From: Cokeromyces recurvatus
Taxonomy: Eukaryota > Mucoromycota > Mucoromycetes > Mucorales > Mucoraceae
Assembly: GCF_025118155.1 (NCBI RefSeq)
Contig: NW_026251410.1
Coordinates: forward strand, 186,001-250,000
Direction of reading: 5' to 3'
Length of the DNA: 64,000 nt
Translations under genes and position numbers: made by a program
The notes under the pieces: generated by a model
Database searches by the model: none
What the model saw: the letters and a program-made list of their open reading frames with translations, nothing else
What the model was told of the DNA's origin: nothing
Shown here: positions 11,151-23,719 of the stretch, in pieces
Numbering within the stretch: the first letter of the stretch is position 1
Layout: each line of letters begins with the position of its first letter

Positions 11151-12799
11151 ATGGTGTATATTCTATTATTTAGAAAAAGAAATTAAACAAGGAAAAGAAA
11201 AAGAAATAATGATAACAAAAAAAAACGGATATCTTCTTATATTTAATAATTCAAATAGGAAATCTGTATTGATGTTGAATACCATGAATGGTCTTTCCGA
11301 AATAATACATTTTATTTTATTCCTTTCCTCTTAGGTAACATACACACAGATAAAATGCCGTCATACTACTATATAAAAAATAAGAAAAAATCCGGCCTCT
11401 TCATATAACTTTTTCTTTTCTTTTTTTTTTCTTTAACTCTTCTAATCCAGATAAGAGAATAAAAATATAAAGGACGACCTTAAAGTATGAAGGGATATAA
11501 ATTTAATTTATGTTGCAATGATAATAATATAAGCCCCATGATGACCATTTTCTTTCTTTCTTTCTTTCTTTCCCCATGATCACATATAATGTGATACAAT
11601 TCTTATTTTACTTGTAAAAAAAAGAAAAGTTACTCAGGATTTATCAATCGTGTAATGTCAGAGGCAAAGGCATTTTCATTATATTAATTATTAAATATGT
11701 TAATAGAGTCTCTTTCTTTTTTTCTACTTCAAGTTTATTGATTAATATATGTATATATCAATAGACTTGATTTAACTTATATAACAGGTGTACACATGTA
11801 CATAGAATAAAAAAGAACAGGTTCTATAAATCTACTCTCTTTATAATCATGTGTATTTAAAAAAAAACCAGGTGAAGATCTTTTTACTTGATAATCAATA
11901 AGAGAGCCCAGTCTTTTTTTTTTTTTTTTTTTTCATCTATGTGTAGATTTATCGGAATAACCCGATATATATGCTCATCTTACTTGGTACAGGGTTATAA
12001 AGGAGAAAGAGAAGAGTCCCCAAAAAGAAAAAAATTACTACATGGAAATAAAGTTATTTTTTGACATTATGTGCTATGTATATAATACGACTAAGAAAAC
12101 AGAATGTATTGTACTGCTTTATTTTAAAAGTACAAAAAGATATTTAAAGTAACAATGTCTTTATAAGGAGGGAGAAGCTGAATATAAAAAAAATATATAT
12201 ACATGTATCTTTTATACCACTTTGTTTTTGTTTTTTCCCTCCCCTCCCCCTCGTATAGAGAGTATCTTGTAAATTAGAATTAGTATAGGATACTCTAATT
12301 TGACTTGTTATTATAATTCATTATTTAGAGCTGGGAGTGTTTTATAATGAATAGTAAAAAAAATTATAATTTTGTGTGATAACATGTGGTTATTATCATG
12401 ATCTAGAATATAACAGTTGAAGGTTACACACTTTTTAAGCTATGCTAACATGTAAAGCCGAGAGAAGAAGAAGAAATAAGTTAACGTATTTTATTTAATC
12501 ATGTATGTAAAAGAAAAGAAAAAGGAACATAGAATATACGCATGCACAGAAATGAATATTCCCTTTATATATAAATAAATAAATATAGATATTAAAAAGA
12601 TAAAGAGATATATTATAAACAGTAATAAATAAAAACAATATGCAGGGAAGTAAAAAAAAAAAAAAAAATGGGGGAAGAGGGGAACTTATAGTTTTGGAGA
12701 ATAGAGGATATAAGGAAATGAAATACGAAGAAGGGGAGAATGAAATGAAAAAAAAAAGCTGTTTAAGGACTTCAAAACAAGACAGTAATAGACTCTAGT
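11151..12799. other. Long upstream region of the bHLH gene
   Basis: 1.65 kb of AT-rich DNA between the bHLH start and the end of the next minus-strand gene. It has T-runs, a (TTTC)n tract near 11560 and CT-rich CCCTCCCCTCCCCCTC near 12237. No coding exon, tRNA or transposon is recognised. Its length fits the large regulatory region of a transcription-factor gene. Confidence 0.4.
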
Positions 12800-14067
12800 T
12801 TAATAATTTGGCATATAATTGCTGAAAGAGTTACTTCTGTTATTGGAAGAAGCATTACTATCACGATTGTTGTTATTTTGATGATTATTTTTGTCTTTTC
12901 CTGTGTGACGATGAATACGAATGTGTTGATTCAAGTTATCCGAACGAGAAAACCTTTTTGAACAAGTTTGATAAGGACATTCAAAAGCTAATGATAACAG
13001 AATAAGTATATATGTTATACTGTATACATACATGTATATATATTTTAAAACTTACGCTTTTCCAAAGTATGAATGGAACGAATATGTCTTTTTAAATGTT
13101 CTGACCTTTTAAATACTTTTCCACATTCATCGTGTCTACATGTAAAAACCTTTTGACCAGCCACAGTAGGACTATTTGACACACGACGACCACGGGAACG
13201 AGGGGATTTAAGTTTAGTATTCACTTTACTTGTACGTCTACTGGAAGGAGAAGAAGAAGGAGGAGGAGGAGGAGGAAGAGAAGAAGGAGGAGGAGGGGAA
13301 GTACTGATGGAGGCAGAAGAACTATCAGTTGAAAAAGAAGAAGAAGCAGAAGCAGCACGATCACGAAAGTTATTATGAGACGTATCATGATTCATAAGAG
13401 AATGAAAACCTTGTTGTTGATCAAATGCAGGATGATAAGTAGATGAAGGATAGATATCGATATTTGATGCTGTAGCAGAGTACATCATGGGAGAAGATGA
13501 CATACGTGATGGACTTGTTGATGATGCACTACTATGAGTTGTAGTAGATGAATTAGGTGAAATGGTAGCAGCTAACCAAGGATTTACGACAGTAGTAGGA
13601 TATCCGAGTTCAGCTGAGTGATGATAAGGAGAATAAGGATGATGATGATGATGTTGATGATGATGATGATAATATGGATGAGGTTCAAAGCCATTACCAA
13701 TTTGAGGAAGTTCGATCAATGTACTCATACGACGTTTGGTAGCAGAATTATCAAGAGGATGACGATATTGATAATCATCATAACCATTAAAAGGACTATG
13801 TAATGGCTGCTGCTCATGATCTGAATAACTAGTTTCACTTTGAGGGGTAGTTAATAAGCCAGTAAAATAACTAGGTCTACGACTGTAATCGATACTGTCA
13901 TGACGTTGATAATTATGATTCAAGCAACGATCAAATTCCATGTCAGATGGGTTTGTTGCTAAATGACTAGTATTTGATGTAGTAGTAGTATTAGTAGCAG
14001 TAGTAGATGCTAAATCAAAGGTAGAAGGAGGAGCAATAGCAGCAGTAGAAGTTTGATAGGAATACAT
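12800..14067 (-). CDS. C2H2 zinc-finger transcription factor, MSN2/Seb1 type
   Basis: Model complement(join(12800..12987, 13056..14067)), 399 aa. Two adjacent C2H2 fingers near the C-terminus: FTCRHDECGKVFKRSEHLKRH (about 308-333), then after the intron FECPYQTCSKRFSRSDNLNQH, joined by TLEKPFEC, a canonical linker recreated only by splicing. RSEHLKRH and RSDNLNQH are the DNA-reading helices of the yeast Msn2/Msn4 and Trichoderma Seb1 family, which bind stress-response AGGGG elements. The N-terminal 300 residues are Ser/Thr/Pro/His-rich, as in transactivation regions. I chose ATG at 14067; the frame extends upstream without another ATG. Target sites are inferred from the helices. Confidence 0.88.
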
Positions 14068-15328
14068 GATATAGAATCTATATAAAAAATGAAACAAAAT
14101 AAAATAAAATATTAGAATATATATGTCTGTACACTCTATTTTCCATCTATTTTACCAGCGAGAAATCAGATAATGAAATAATAAAACTTTTTTTTTCTTT
14201 TAAATCTTTATCGAAAAGTTTAAAATGAGTTTTTCTTCAAAAGGAATATATAAAGCGATTGTATGAGGGAGAGTATTTGGGGTCTTTTTTTTTGTTTTCC
14301 CTTTTTTTTTATTGATAAAAAGAAAAAATAAAATAAAAGAAAGACAATGAAAGGATTGTATGTAAAATGAAAATAATTAAAAGAAAAGAAGAAGAAATAG
14401 AACTTTTTTTTTTCACTATCATTTATGTATTTATATAAATATATATTTTTTTAAGTTTAAATAATGTATGGATTTGTACATGTAAATAGTAAGTCATCAT
14501 AAAGACTATCCGAATGTTTGTTTACTGTTTAATTAAAAGGGATTCTTTTTTTTTAAATGATGCTCCTAAATTTGATATTTGCCCCTATCCTTTAGACTGG
14601 TGTAACTTTTACAATCTCCCCTTCTTAGTTCAAATAAATTTCAAAGCAGAAATAATCTATTGTCGATTTAATAACGACATTTATATAACTTACAAAACGT
14701 GTTTATTCCTCTTTACACGTAATTAAAAGAAAAAGGAGTAAAAAGAAGATTAAACTTGATGATAGAAAGAAGCAATTTTTTTTTGCTTTTTTTGCTTTTT
14801 TTTTTTTTTTGCTTTTTTTTTTCATTCATTTTTTAACCATGTGTAATATGATCGACTTTTGTATACAGTAATGCCGGATCAACAAACAATTTGAAATTCA
14901 GATTTTTTTTTTCCTCTAAAAAAATTCAAATAGACAACGATAAACAGGAAACATATTTAGAATTACTTTAATTGACAAATATCCTTGCTTGTTTGACTTT
15001 CTTTGCTAGTGCATAAGCATCTCTTTTTTTTTTGTTTATTTATTTATGTCTTGTTTTCTATTATTTGTTGAATAAATTGTGTCACCACGAAGGCAGTTTA
15101 GAATGACAAGGTCGCATCCTGCAATTAGATGATCTTTTTTATATATTCTTTATTATAAGAATGCATATAAATAGTATTATAAAGTCTGTGCAAGCTATTT
15201 ATATACATATTTATATAAAGTCACTCTTGTATATTAGATAAGGGAGGGGAAGGAAAAGAAAGCTTTGACCAACTTATAAAAAGTAAGTCAAAACGTGCTC
15301 ACAGACCCCGAAATAGATAGTCATGAAT
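14068..15328. other. Upstream region of the zinc-finger gene and 3' flank of LMBD1
   Basis: AT-rich DNA with many T- and A-runs, including a TTTTTGC-like tandem at about 14776-14825. A 70-codon open stretch at 14514-14726 shows no recognisable features. No RNA gene is seen. Confidence 0.4.
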
Positions 15329-17594
15329 TCATGCTGTATGATAATTCCTAGTTTGCTTCCTTCTATCCAATAAACTTTCTTCTTCTTCTTCATCATCATC
15401 CACGAGCTCCTGCAGATCAATTTTAGAACAGCTTCTTGATCGTTTAAATAGTGCAATTATAAATCCAATTATAAACACGAGTAAAAATATCCATTGAGAA
15501 TAATAAAAAAATACACCAAAAAAGGGTGTATTTACGATGATCCTATCAATGATAGAAGAAGATATAGTAGGTGTACATATATCTATTTATAACAATGAAA
15601 TTAAGTAAATAAATATATAAATAAATATATAAATATATAATACCTGTGGGACCAAATACGTCACATCGAACAATTAATTCTTTATGTTGAGAGCAATCAC
15701 GATAACCCGTCAAAGTAGTTTGGTTACACTATAGATGCCAATAATAATAATAATAATAGGATTAAAATAGAGTATTTCTACGAATTATAATATAATATAC
15801 ATACATAGACTTGACTTCCAAAATGTGCATAGCCTGGTGCTACTGTAGTAGTCATAGTATAATTTAAAGCCAATAGACTTAATGTTAATAAAACAGTAGA
15901 AAAGAGTAAGGCTTGAGGTGCTGTTGAGCCTCTTTTAATACGATATAAAGTGATCCAGAGAAATCGAATTCCAATTTGAATTATACCTAACATGGTAGTT
16001 AAAAAGAAGTATAAAATTAAGCTAACCATAAAGATATAATCCAAAGGAAATATAGCGGATAATTTCATGAAAACATAATTAATAGGATTAAATAAGTTTG
16101 GATGATTAATGACATAGCCACATTGACTTCCACATAACGAAAAGGCAATCTTATCCACTCTAGAATAAAGAGAATGAATTAAACAGTGAAATTCATGTAT
16201 ATAAATCATGTAATTTTACATGGTTAAAAATATCGAAATAATCAAGACTAGAGTTAAGCATAATAATAAGATACCAAATACAATCTAAAACAACAATAAT
16301 AGAAGGCGTTATTTCTTTTCTTTTTTTTAACATGGGGTTTTTTTTTCCTTCACTCATACTTACTTCAAAAGGACGTAAAGAAGTGTAAAGTTTTATTAAG
16401 AGACTCGATTTATCTTCTTCTATATTTCTCATTCTCCTTATCAATATTCTTTTTTTTTTTTTTATAAATTCATGAATTTTCTTCATTTACTTTGAATGTT
16501 GTAATAAACTCCCTAAACTTACCTTTCTTCATCTTCCAATTCGTCTAATTCTCTTCTGTCTTTATTTGGTATAGTTCGATTCATGTACTTGGAAAGTAAC
16601 ATACGTTGTCTTTCTCTTATTGACACAAGTCGATTTTCAATATCTTCAACTTTTGCGTCAATTCTCTTTTGTCCTTTTATTAACTGTAAAGGTAATAAAG
16701 ATAATCCTGGTGCCTAATAGTAAATCAAGTGTCAATATCCAAATTATTATGATTAACAAGTGATAGTTTTACTGTATAAGCAATGAATACAAGCATTCCG
16801 AGAAGAATTAAACAGGCTATAACAAATGTAATTGCCTTTTCACCATCTATTTATGATAATTAATAATACAGTATTGTATAATTGTTTCCACTCCTTACTA
16901 TTATCTGTCAATAGCTTTTTGAACCAATCCAAGTCAATCTTCGGTATCTTTGTTGTTGGTTTCAAGAATAAGCCAAAGATAAATAAAAGGATTGAAATGA
17001 TAACAAAAAAGGATGTATACTTTAAAGCTGATAACACACGCTCTTTCCTTGTCTCTTCATCATCATATTCTTCGTAATAAAAATAAGCAAATGGGATCAA
17101 AAAGAAGCTAAATAAAGTAATCAGTCCATAACAAACTATGATTAAAAATAGATACAATATATAAGAATAAGTTCATTTTTTTTCTTTTAATCTATTTATA
17201 TATGAGAGAGCCATACTGTAATAAGCTGTCTTTATAGACAGTGTCATCATTTCAACTGTTTCAGGTGTTGCCCATTCCTTTTTAATTCCTTTTGTTTGAT
17301 CTACTGTTGAAGAAACAAGGAATATATCAACAGGTAATAATATCAAAGTTGAAAATACGAGTCCCAAAGCTAAAATGGTGATCAACGTTGCAAAGAACTC
17401 AGATTCATGTTTATTTTGAAAATACCGCGTAAAAACTATACTAAATAAAAACAATAACTAAAAAAAAACATGTTGATTGTTTAATTCTTTTGAATGTTTT
17501 GTTATTATTTTAAGTGTCGAAAAAAAAAAAGGCATAAACTCACTGTAACAACAATTCCATACACAATCCATGCAATCCCTTCAACTGCAATCAT
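15329..17594 (-). CDS. LMBRD1: LMBD1-like lysosomal/vacuolar membrane protein
   Basis: Ten-exon model, complement(join(15329..15582, 15644..15728, 15805..16159, 16220..16284, 16364..16448, 16523..16713, 16773..16846, 16899..17135, 17217..17457, 17544..17594)), 545 aa, all phases close. It has about nine hydrophobic segments. Diagnostic blocks are FFLIPFAYFYYEEYDDEE, IAYTAPGLSLLPLQLIKGQ, a coiled cytoplasmic loop, CGSQCGYVI and IGIRFLWITLYRIKRGSTAP. In animals LMBD1 works with ABCD4 in cobalamin export from lysosomes and binds endocytic adaptors. Fungal homologues are annotated as probable lysosomal cobalamin transporters, but many fungi neither make nor use B12, so the fungal role is open. 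The exon at 16364-16448 follows an acceptor preceded by A's, and the exon at 16220-16284 is reached only by skipping a readable 79-nt intron. Confidence 0.88.
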
Positions 17595-17840
17595 TATTTA
17601 AATTAATTCAAGAAATAAAGAGGGTATGTTTAATTCGTAATGTGAAAATGGTATATTATGTAAATAAGTGAAAAAAAAAATAAATAAAAAAAAACGTATA
17701 TTTAAAGTTGCATATAAAAATAACGCTGACATAATGCATATGGACACTCTTAAATACACACATAAATTTAACTTTAATGCAAAAAAAAAAAAAAAAAAAA
17801 AAAATAGTTGCTATTCTTTTTTTTTTTTTCTTTTTCTATA

Positions 17841-18773
17841 TTAGTTTTTGTTGTTTAATAAATCAGATATACGATCCATTAAATGATTGTGTTGAGAGTT
17901 AGGTCTGACTTTTTCATCTGGTTGAGGAGTTGAACGTGCTGCTTGTCTACGACGTTGGCCTCCATAAGGATTCATCATTTCTTGAACGGACATAGATGGA
18001 TCTGACTTATTACTATCAGGTCTTCCATAACCTTCATAGTCATTTAAAAGAGGAATAGAAGATGCTGCTCCTTTACGTCGAAGTGTCACTTCTACCTTAG
18101 GTTTACCTTGTTCATCTATTTCTGCATTATGAACATGGACTGTTACCACTTTTCTATCTGTCAAGACTAATCCAACAGCATCACGTTTTGATAAAAGGGC
18201 AACAATACCGCCAATACCAACAGCATATCCTCCATAATCCGCATTAAGAATACGTCCATGAACTGGGTAATCCCATCCAGCATGATATTCTGAGTAATCT
18301 GGACCAACCACGCCTCCACCTTTCTCTTTAGTTGTTTCTGCAAAGTTGGCATGAAGATAATCAAAGACTTGCTCTGGTAAGAGTTCTTTCTTTGCTATCT
18401 TTTCTTGGAAATCGCCTGCTTTTCTTTTTGATTCTCTTATAAATCGTTTGAATTCGATAGGAGTCATATTAGCCACATTATATTCAACTTCTTCATTACG
18501 AGGTGTAGGTTTACGAGAATTAGGAAAGTTCTCTCTCCAACGTTTAACAAATAGAACCTTATCATTTCCTGATTTCCATGGTGTCTGATGTTCAGTTGTA
18601 TCCAGTGCCTCAATAATAACATTTTTTGCTTTAATCACTGTAGGTAAATTACGTTTCAATCCCCAATCGCCAATCTTTCTATAAGTTTGTGGTGAATGAT
18701 AAACTTGTTCTAAAGTTCGATCATATGAAGCTAGTCGTGAATGTCTTAATAAATTAGCAAAGGACTTTTCCAT
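17841..18773 (-). CDS. MRP51: Mitochondrial 37S ribosomal protein Mrp51 (bS1m family)
   Basis: Single exon, 310 aa. The N-terminus FANLLRHSRLASYDRTLEQV and the block YRKIGDWGLKRNLPTVIKAK are typical of Mrp51 family proteins, and GDWGLKRNLP is the most conserved part. The central YHAGWDYPVHGRILNADYGG and later VTVHVHNAEI strands also fit. Mrp51 is a small-subunit mitoribosome protein near the mRNA channel, needed in yeast for translation of mitochondrial mRNAs. The C-terminus is Arg/Gln-rich. No neighbour is functionally linked except other mitochondrial-biogenesis genes (TOM22, GCV1) further away. Confidence 0.87.
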   Translation of the reverse strand: MEKSFANLLRHSRLASYDRTLEQVYHSPQTYRKIGDWGLKRNLPTVIKAKNVIIEALDTTEHQTPWKSGNDKVLFVKRWRENFPNSRKPTPRNEEVEYNVANMTPIEFKRFIRESKRKAGDFQEKIAKKELLPEQVFDYLHANFAETTKEKGGGVVGPDYSEYHAGWDYPVHGRILNADYGGYAVGIGGIVALLSKRDAVGLVLTDRKVVTVHVHNAEIDEQGKPKVEVTLRRKGAASSIPLLNDYEGYGRPDSNKSDPSMSVQEMMNPYGGQRRRQAARSTPQPDEKVRPNSQHNHLMDRISDLLNNKN

Positions 18774-18994
18774 CTTGATGTAACAAAAATTATTATTATA
18801 AAATAAAGAATGATTTTATTTTATGGCACAAGGTGACGAACTCAAACCCCGGCTTTCTTAATAATTTTATTTCAGAAAAAAAAAAATATATTTATTTGTG
18901 TATATTATAAAAAAAAAGGGGGGGGGAGAGAAATAAAACTCTGCACGGTGATTGTTAGAGGGATTAAAACGCCGCTCATCATTTTTTTTTTTTT

Positions 18995-20213
18995 TTATTT
19001 GCATTTAGTTTCGAAATAATTAATAGCAGCAGATTGTGCCATCTTTTGAAGTAAAGTTTGCTTCTTTTCCTTTTGCTCTTCGTCATCATCATCATCGTTA
19101 TCGTCAGTGCCACGTTCCATAAACATCTTTACCATTTCTTTGGCTGCATAAGCAGCAATAGCTTCTTTAGCACCTTTAAAATGAACATTTTCACCATTTG
19201 CCTCTTGTTGTTCCATATACATTTTGACTGCTTGAACAGCGACAGCACCAGCAATCACTTCATAACTTAGATGAGATTTTTTCTTTTCATACACCTTTTC
19301 ATGAGCCTTTCTTAACTCCTTCTCCTTTAAAACATCATTCTTTTCATCATCTCCCCAGCCAAACCAATTACCAAACCAAGCTGTTAAGCGAGCACGTTTA
19401 CCATCATCTTCTTCATCATCAGAGGAATCGAATACCTTGGGAGGGTCAGCAAGTTGAAGGTCCCAAAGTTGATTCATACCGTCTTCTACTATCTGAGCTC
19501 GTTTATAGATCATAATCGTTGCTCCAGCTTCCATTTCCTTTTTGCGAATATCAACTACTTGCTCAGCATCACAAAGAGTATAAATATGCCCATATTCACT
19601 TGAATACCCAAAGCGTTGGTCATTTGCCTTTTTTTTTTTGTTATAATTTGTATTACAATTTGTTCCATTCCGAAAATTATGATTATTATAAAATACTTAC
19701 TTTGTCTTCATGTTTCATCACATCTACATAGAGATGTTCGTGCCCAGTAAAGATATCTATTTATTTTTTTCAAGAAGTTAGTAGTTAAATATTATTATTA
19801 TTAGCTTTTTACCTATAAACTTTTCTGATTTTCCAATATCCATGACTAAACCAACAGCTTTATTAGTCAAGAAACCTAAGGAAAGAAGGAGGTTATTTTA
19901 ACTTGATACTCATTCTCTCTTTTGTTAGTATTATTATTATTATTTAACTCTACCGTTTTGATGTATCCAGAGTTGTGAATCTCTTTCAGGTTTATCGTCT
20001 TTCTTTGGTGCCGTAATAAGCTTTGTTCCAGGCTAAATATATATATTTATATACATATTTCTTTTTTTCTTTAGTCATAAAATTAATTTAACTGTTGATA
20101 ATAATAACCTCTATTTTTTTATTTTCACTTGTGTCAATATCCAGGACTAAACCATTCATTTTAGAGATGATATAAAAATACCCAATTGGAAAAGAATCTG
20201 CTTGGATAGTCAT
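18995..20213 (-). CDS. Beta-trefoil (ricin-B-like fold) + CipC/DUF3759-like protein
   Basis: Five exons, complement(join(18995..19627, 19701..19756, 19813..19875, 19954..20032, 20109..20213)), 311 aa. Residues 1-150 carry three beta-trefoil-like repeats: SKMNGLVLDIDTS, TNKAVGLVMDIGKSEKF and CDAEQVVDIRKKEMEAGATI, each with QxW-type partners (DSQLWIHQNG, MNQLWDLQLADP). Residues 180-290 contain WFGWGDDEKND, KSHLSYEVIAGAVAVQAVKM and KGAKEAIAAYAAKEMVKMFM, the pattern of CipC/DUF3759 proteins found in fungi under stress or in antibiotic-exposed Aspergillus. The joint carries acidic runs. There is no signal peptide, so it is probably cytosolic, and the lectin fold may bind something other than sugar. 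Function is unknown. Confidence 0.78.
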
Positions 20214-21202
20214 TTTTTTTATTATTATTATTATTATTTACTTGTAAAATAAAAAAAAGAAAAGAAAAGAAATAAAAGCCTTTACAATGCCCCTTTTTTT
20301 TTTATTAAATATCGTGTCGCCATTGCAATACAACAAGAATATTAGAAAAGATCTAGAAGAATAAGATTGTGCCACATGAATGTAAATAATAAATACTAAT
20401 TTCCTTAATAAATTACCTGTCCGTTTCCCTCCCCTCCCCCTCCATCATCATATAAGTTATGTGAAAAAAAAAGTCAACATCATTTGGCGATATATAAACA
20501 TATACATAAAGCCTTAATCTTCTCTTCCAAGTTTCTGTCTCAATATATAGCTATAAATGAGTACACCTGCAAGCTTATATTGATTCTGTGAGACAGAAGA
20601 GTACAGGCCCCCCCCCATTAATTCTAATAAAGAGGGGACTAAAGATCAAAGTTTATCGAAATTTGAAATTAGTTAAAACGAACATACATACATACATATA
20701 TGTATGATTAGTATGGCTTACTAATGGCTCAATAAATTATGCTTTATATTTGCTTAGGTCGTAAGGAATAATTAGAAGAGTGTTGAAAAGCACTTTTCGA
20801 AAGTGTGTGTGTGTGTGTTTGTTTTCCTGTAGTGAATTATTTACTTGTATTCCCATAAATAAAATAAAATGATAGCTTAATTATTGATGCTATTTGCAAT
20901 ATAAAAAAAACCTACAATAATATATATCCATAGTCTAATTAGATACATCTACTTGGCCCTGCGCTTCATTTTTATAATGATGTGTATGTGTGATTGTATG
21001 ATTTGCAGAAAAAAAAAAAGTATTATGATGCACGTCTATAATATATCATCATATACAGGTAAAAGTTTTTTATTTATTACCTTCAATATGAATATCATGT
21101 AGAATGCTCATCAATTGTATACAAGCAATACATGTTATTTAATAAACAAGAATGATAAAAATAGATTATATGTACATGTATTTATTATTATTATTTTTTT
21201 TT
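20214..21202. other. Spacer between the trefoil/CipC gene and TAF3
   Basis: AT-rich with no coding exon recognised. It has a run of nine C near 20610, a GT run near 20808 and TACATACATACATATATG at about 20686. It would contain the promoter of the trefoil/CipC gene and the TAF3 3' end. Confidence 0.4.
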
Positions 21203-21450
21203 TTATTTCCTACATCGTCTACAATACCACTCTTCAACATGATCACTTTCAGCTATTCCAACACAACTACCATGAAACCAAATACTACACTTATCACAAG
21301 CAATCATGAATGTACCATAATCAACTGTTGGATTTTCACATATACATCGGATCTCTTCTGATGCCATATGTCCATTAGCTAAAGGAGTAGTAGCAGTTGT
21401 ACGTTGTGTTACTGCTGGTGATTGTGGCTGTTGGAATAATCGAAGCTGAG

Positions 21451-21484
<34 letters not shown>

Positions 21485-23223
21485 TTCTAATTTAACAATT
21501 GTGCTATTATGACCATTAGGGGAAGATTCATTAGGCGAGTTTGACTTGCTAGTTTGATTATCTTGTTGTTGTTCTGGAGGTTTGATTTTGAATCTAATCT
21601 TAGGTGTACTAGGTAATGACCCACTTTCTTCATTTATTTGGGTTACAGAAGATGGGTTTTGTTGTGAAAAATTCAATACAAGATGAGGGGATTTTTTATG
21701 TTTCTTTTTCTTTTCTAATGATGGACTTGAAGACATGCTAATATTATTAGTGTTAGAACTAGCTGCAATTGCAGATGAAAAAGAATTAAGTGATATGGGC
21801 CCTGTTTTCGTTATTGTTGACGTTGGTGTTGACTTTGTGGTTACTATTGCAGATGCAGTAGATATAGATGATTGTGGTTTATGTAAAGGCGTAGCTGCTG
21901 TCATAGAGGATATGTTTACCATAGTTGTTGGTGTTGGTGTTGTTGTTGATGATGGTGGTGATGTTGGTGATGTTGGTGTGGTTGTAGGTGGTGTTGGCGT
22001 TGATGTTGTTGATAATAGAATTGTAGAATCTGAATTAGATGGCATTTCTCCATTCTCCTTTTGCTGTTGTTCTAGTAACCTTTGTCTTTCTAATGCCTGC
22101 TGCTCTGCTAACATACGTTTTTTCTTCATGATATATTTACTCTCCCCTGTTTTGATCTCGTTAATATCAATACTATTTTTACTAATGGTATAATTGGCGC
22201 CAAATGATGAAGGTGGAATTGATTGTGAAAATGAGTTTGATTTTGTCAATTTGCTTAGCTTCTTTATTGCTGCTGCCTTTGTTGACATACTGCCACCTGC
22301 TAATACAGCCAACATACTATTTGATCTTGAGATCTTTGACATGCCATCAGGTGAAGTAGGTAATGAGCTAGAGGAACCAAATTCATTGGATAATCCACTA
22401 AAACCAGCAAGTGTTGATATAGCAGGTGCTGCTGAATTCGAAGTAGCAGTAGCAATATCGATTAACAAATTAGGTGCTGTTAATTTTGAAACGATAAGAG
22501 GTTCAGCCACTTTACGAACCAAATCATCAAAAATTCCTGCATCATGGTTAAATAAATGATTACCGGGTGCTGCGCTTTCCGCCGTTTGCCCTTTAAGTAA
22601 AGCCTCTTTCCCTCTTAGACCCTCTCCCAATTTATAAGTCGGTGCTTTTACATTCTGAAGCGCCTCTGCTAAAGGTTCAATAGACACTTTTCTTTGTTTA
22701 TGAACTAAGGTATCCTCACTTGTCTCTTTACGTTTATGGCTATGTGTTTTTAATGATAATGACAAAGGCTTTGGTTGTTGTTGATTGTCTTCATCATCTA
22801 AAGCTAAACTAGAATCCTCGAATGGTATAATATGAGTAAATGGGTTTTCGATAGGCTTCTTTCGCTTTTTAACAATGACAGGAAGAGGTAATGATTCTGC
22901 AGAAGATGGCTTTTGTTGTTTTTGCTGTTCCTCTTGTTTTTGTTTTTCTAATGCTTGTTGTTTTTGTATAGGTATTTTATCGACTTGTTCTATTTCAATA
23001 TCTTCTTTAACTTCGGGGAATGATGGAAAGTAGGATGGAATGTAGTCGGGTAATTCTACGACAGGTGGTGGAGGAGAAGGTGAGTCTATTAAAGGTGAAG
23101 AAGAAGGTGAAGGTATATCGAATTCTGGCACATCTCCAAAAGTGTATTCAATAATGTCATCAAAAGTTGGTTTTCCACCATTGATTACATCTTTGTATAT
23201 ATTTATACAAATATACACGTATT

Positions 23224-23267
<44 letters not shown>

Positions 23268-23628
23268 GGTAACTTTGCTTTCTTTGTTATATTATTAATT
23301 AGGCTTTACCTTGAAGAAGTCGACTTGGGTCTGATTGCGCTGACCAACAGGGAGTTAATGTTTTTCCATCTTCTTCTAACCAAACTTTCAATACATTGGT
23401 ATCAACAGCTATTTCATCTAAGGCTTCCATTAAATCTCTTGCTGTGCCCATTGTTCTGCCATTCAAATTAGCATAAGCTGAAACTGTAGAGCCTAAAAAC
23501 TGAATATACTTCCCAAAAATATCAGTAAGCGTGTCAATAGATTGACCATTAGCAGACTCAAAACCAGCACTATGTATGATTTGTTGTGTTGCTGTCCTCA
23601 ATATTGAATGACAAATATTATCTGTCAT
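21203..23628 (-). CDS. TAF3: TFIID subunit TAF3 (histone fold + PHD finger)
   Basis: Model complement(join(21203..23190, 23310..23628)), 768 aa. Exon 1 encodes a bromodomain-associated histone fold: LRTATQQIIHSAGFESANGQ, then IDTLTDIFGKYIQFLGSTV and ARDLMEALDEIAVD. This is followed by the PSRLLQG / GGKPTFDDIIEYTFGDVPEF block typical of TAF3. A long Ser/Thr/Pro/Gln-rich linker with basic KKKKHKKSP patches leads to a C-terminal PHD finger with all C4HC3 ligands (CICENP, CDKCSIWFHGSC, WYCRRC). In animals this PHD reads H3K4me3 and recruits TFIID to active promoters; yeast Taf3 lacks it. The intron carries a 41-nt T-tract in coding sense (23225-23265). Start at 23628 chosen as the first ATG before the histone fold. 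Confidence 0.88.
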
Positions 23629-23679
23629 TATGTGCAATGTGATTTAGTATGTTAATAAAATAATGGACAATATGTATGT

Positions 23680-23719
<40 letters not shown>

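Noticed and set aside
16193..16363. Unspliced continuation of the LMBD1 exon through 16363
   Set aside because: It reads without stops for about 55 codons, but splicing from the GTAAGT at 16363 to the AG before 16284 restores the conserved RPFEIVFGILLL membrane segment, which the unspliced frame lacks.
18830..18860. GGTGACGAACTCAAACCCCGGC as a tRNA B-box
   Set aside because: It departs from GGTTCGANTCC and no cloverleaf arms can be folded around it. No convincing tRNA, 5S rRNA or snRNA was found anywhere in the window.
21735..22559. Long plus-strand open frames opposite TAF3
   Set aside because: They are antisense to the low-complexity Ser/Thr/Pro linker of TAF3 and give Val/Asp-rich products typical of shadow frames.
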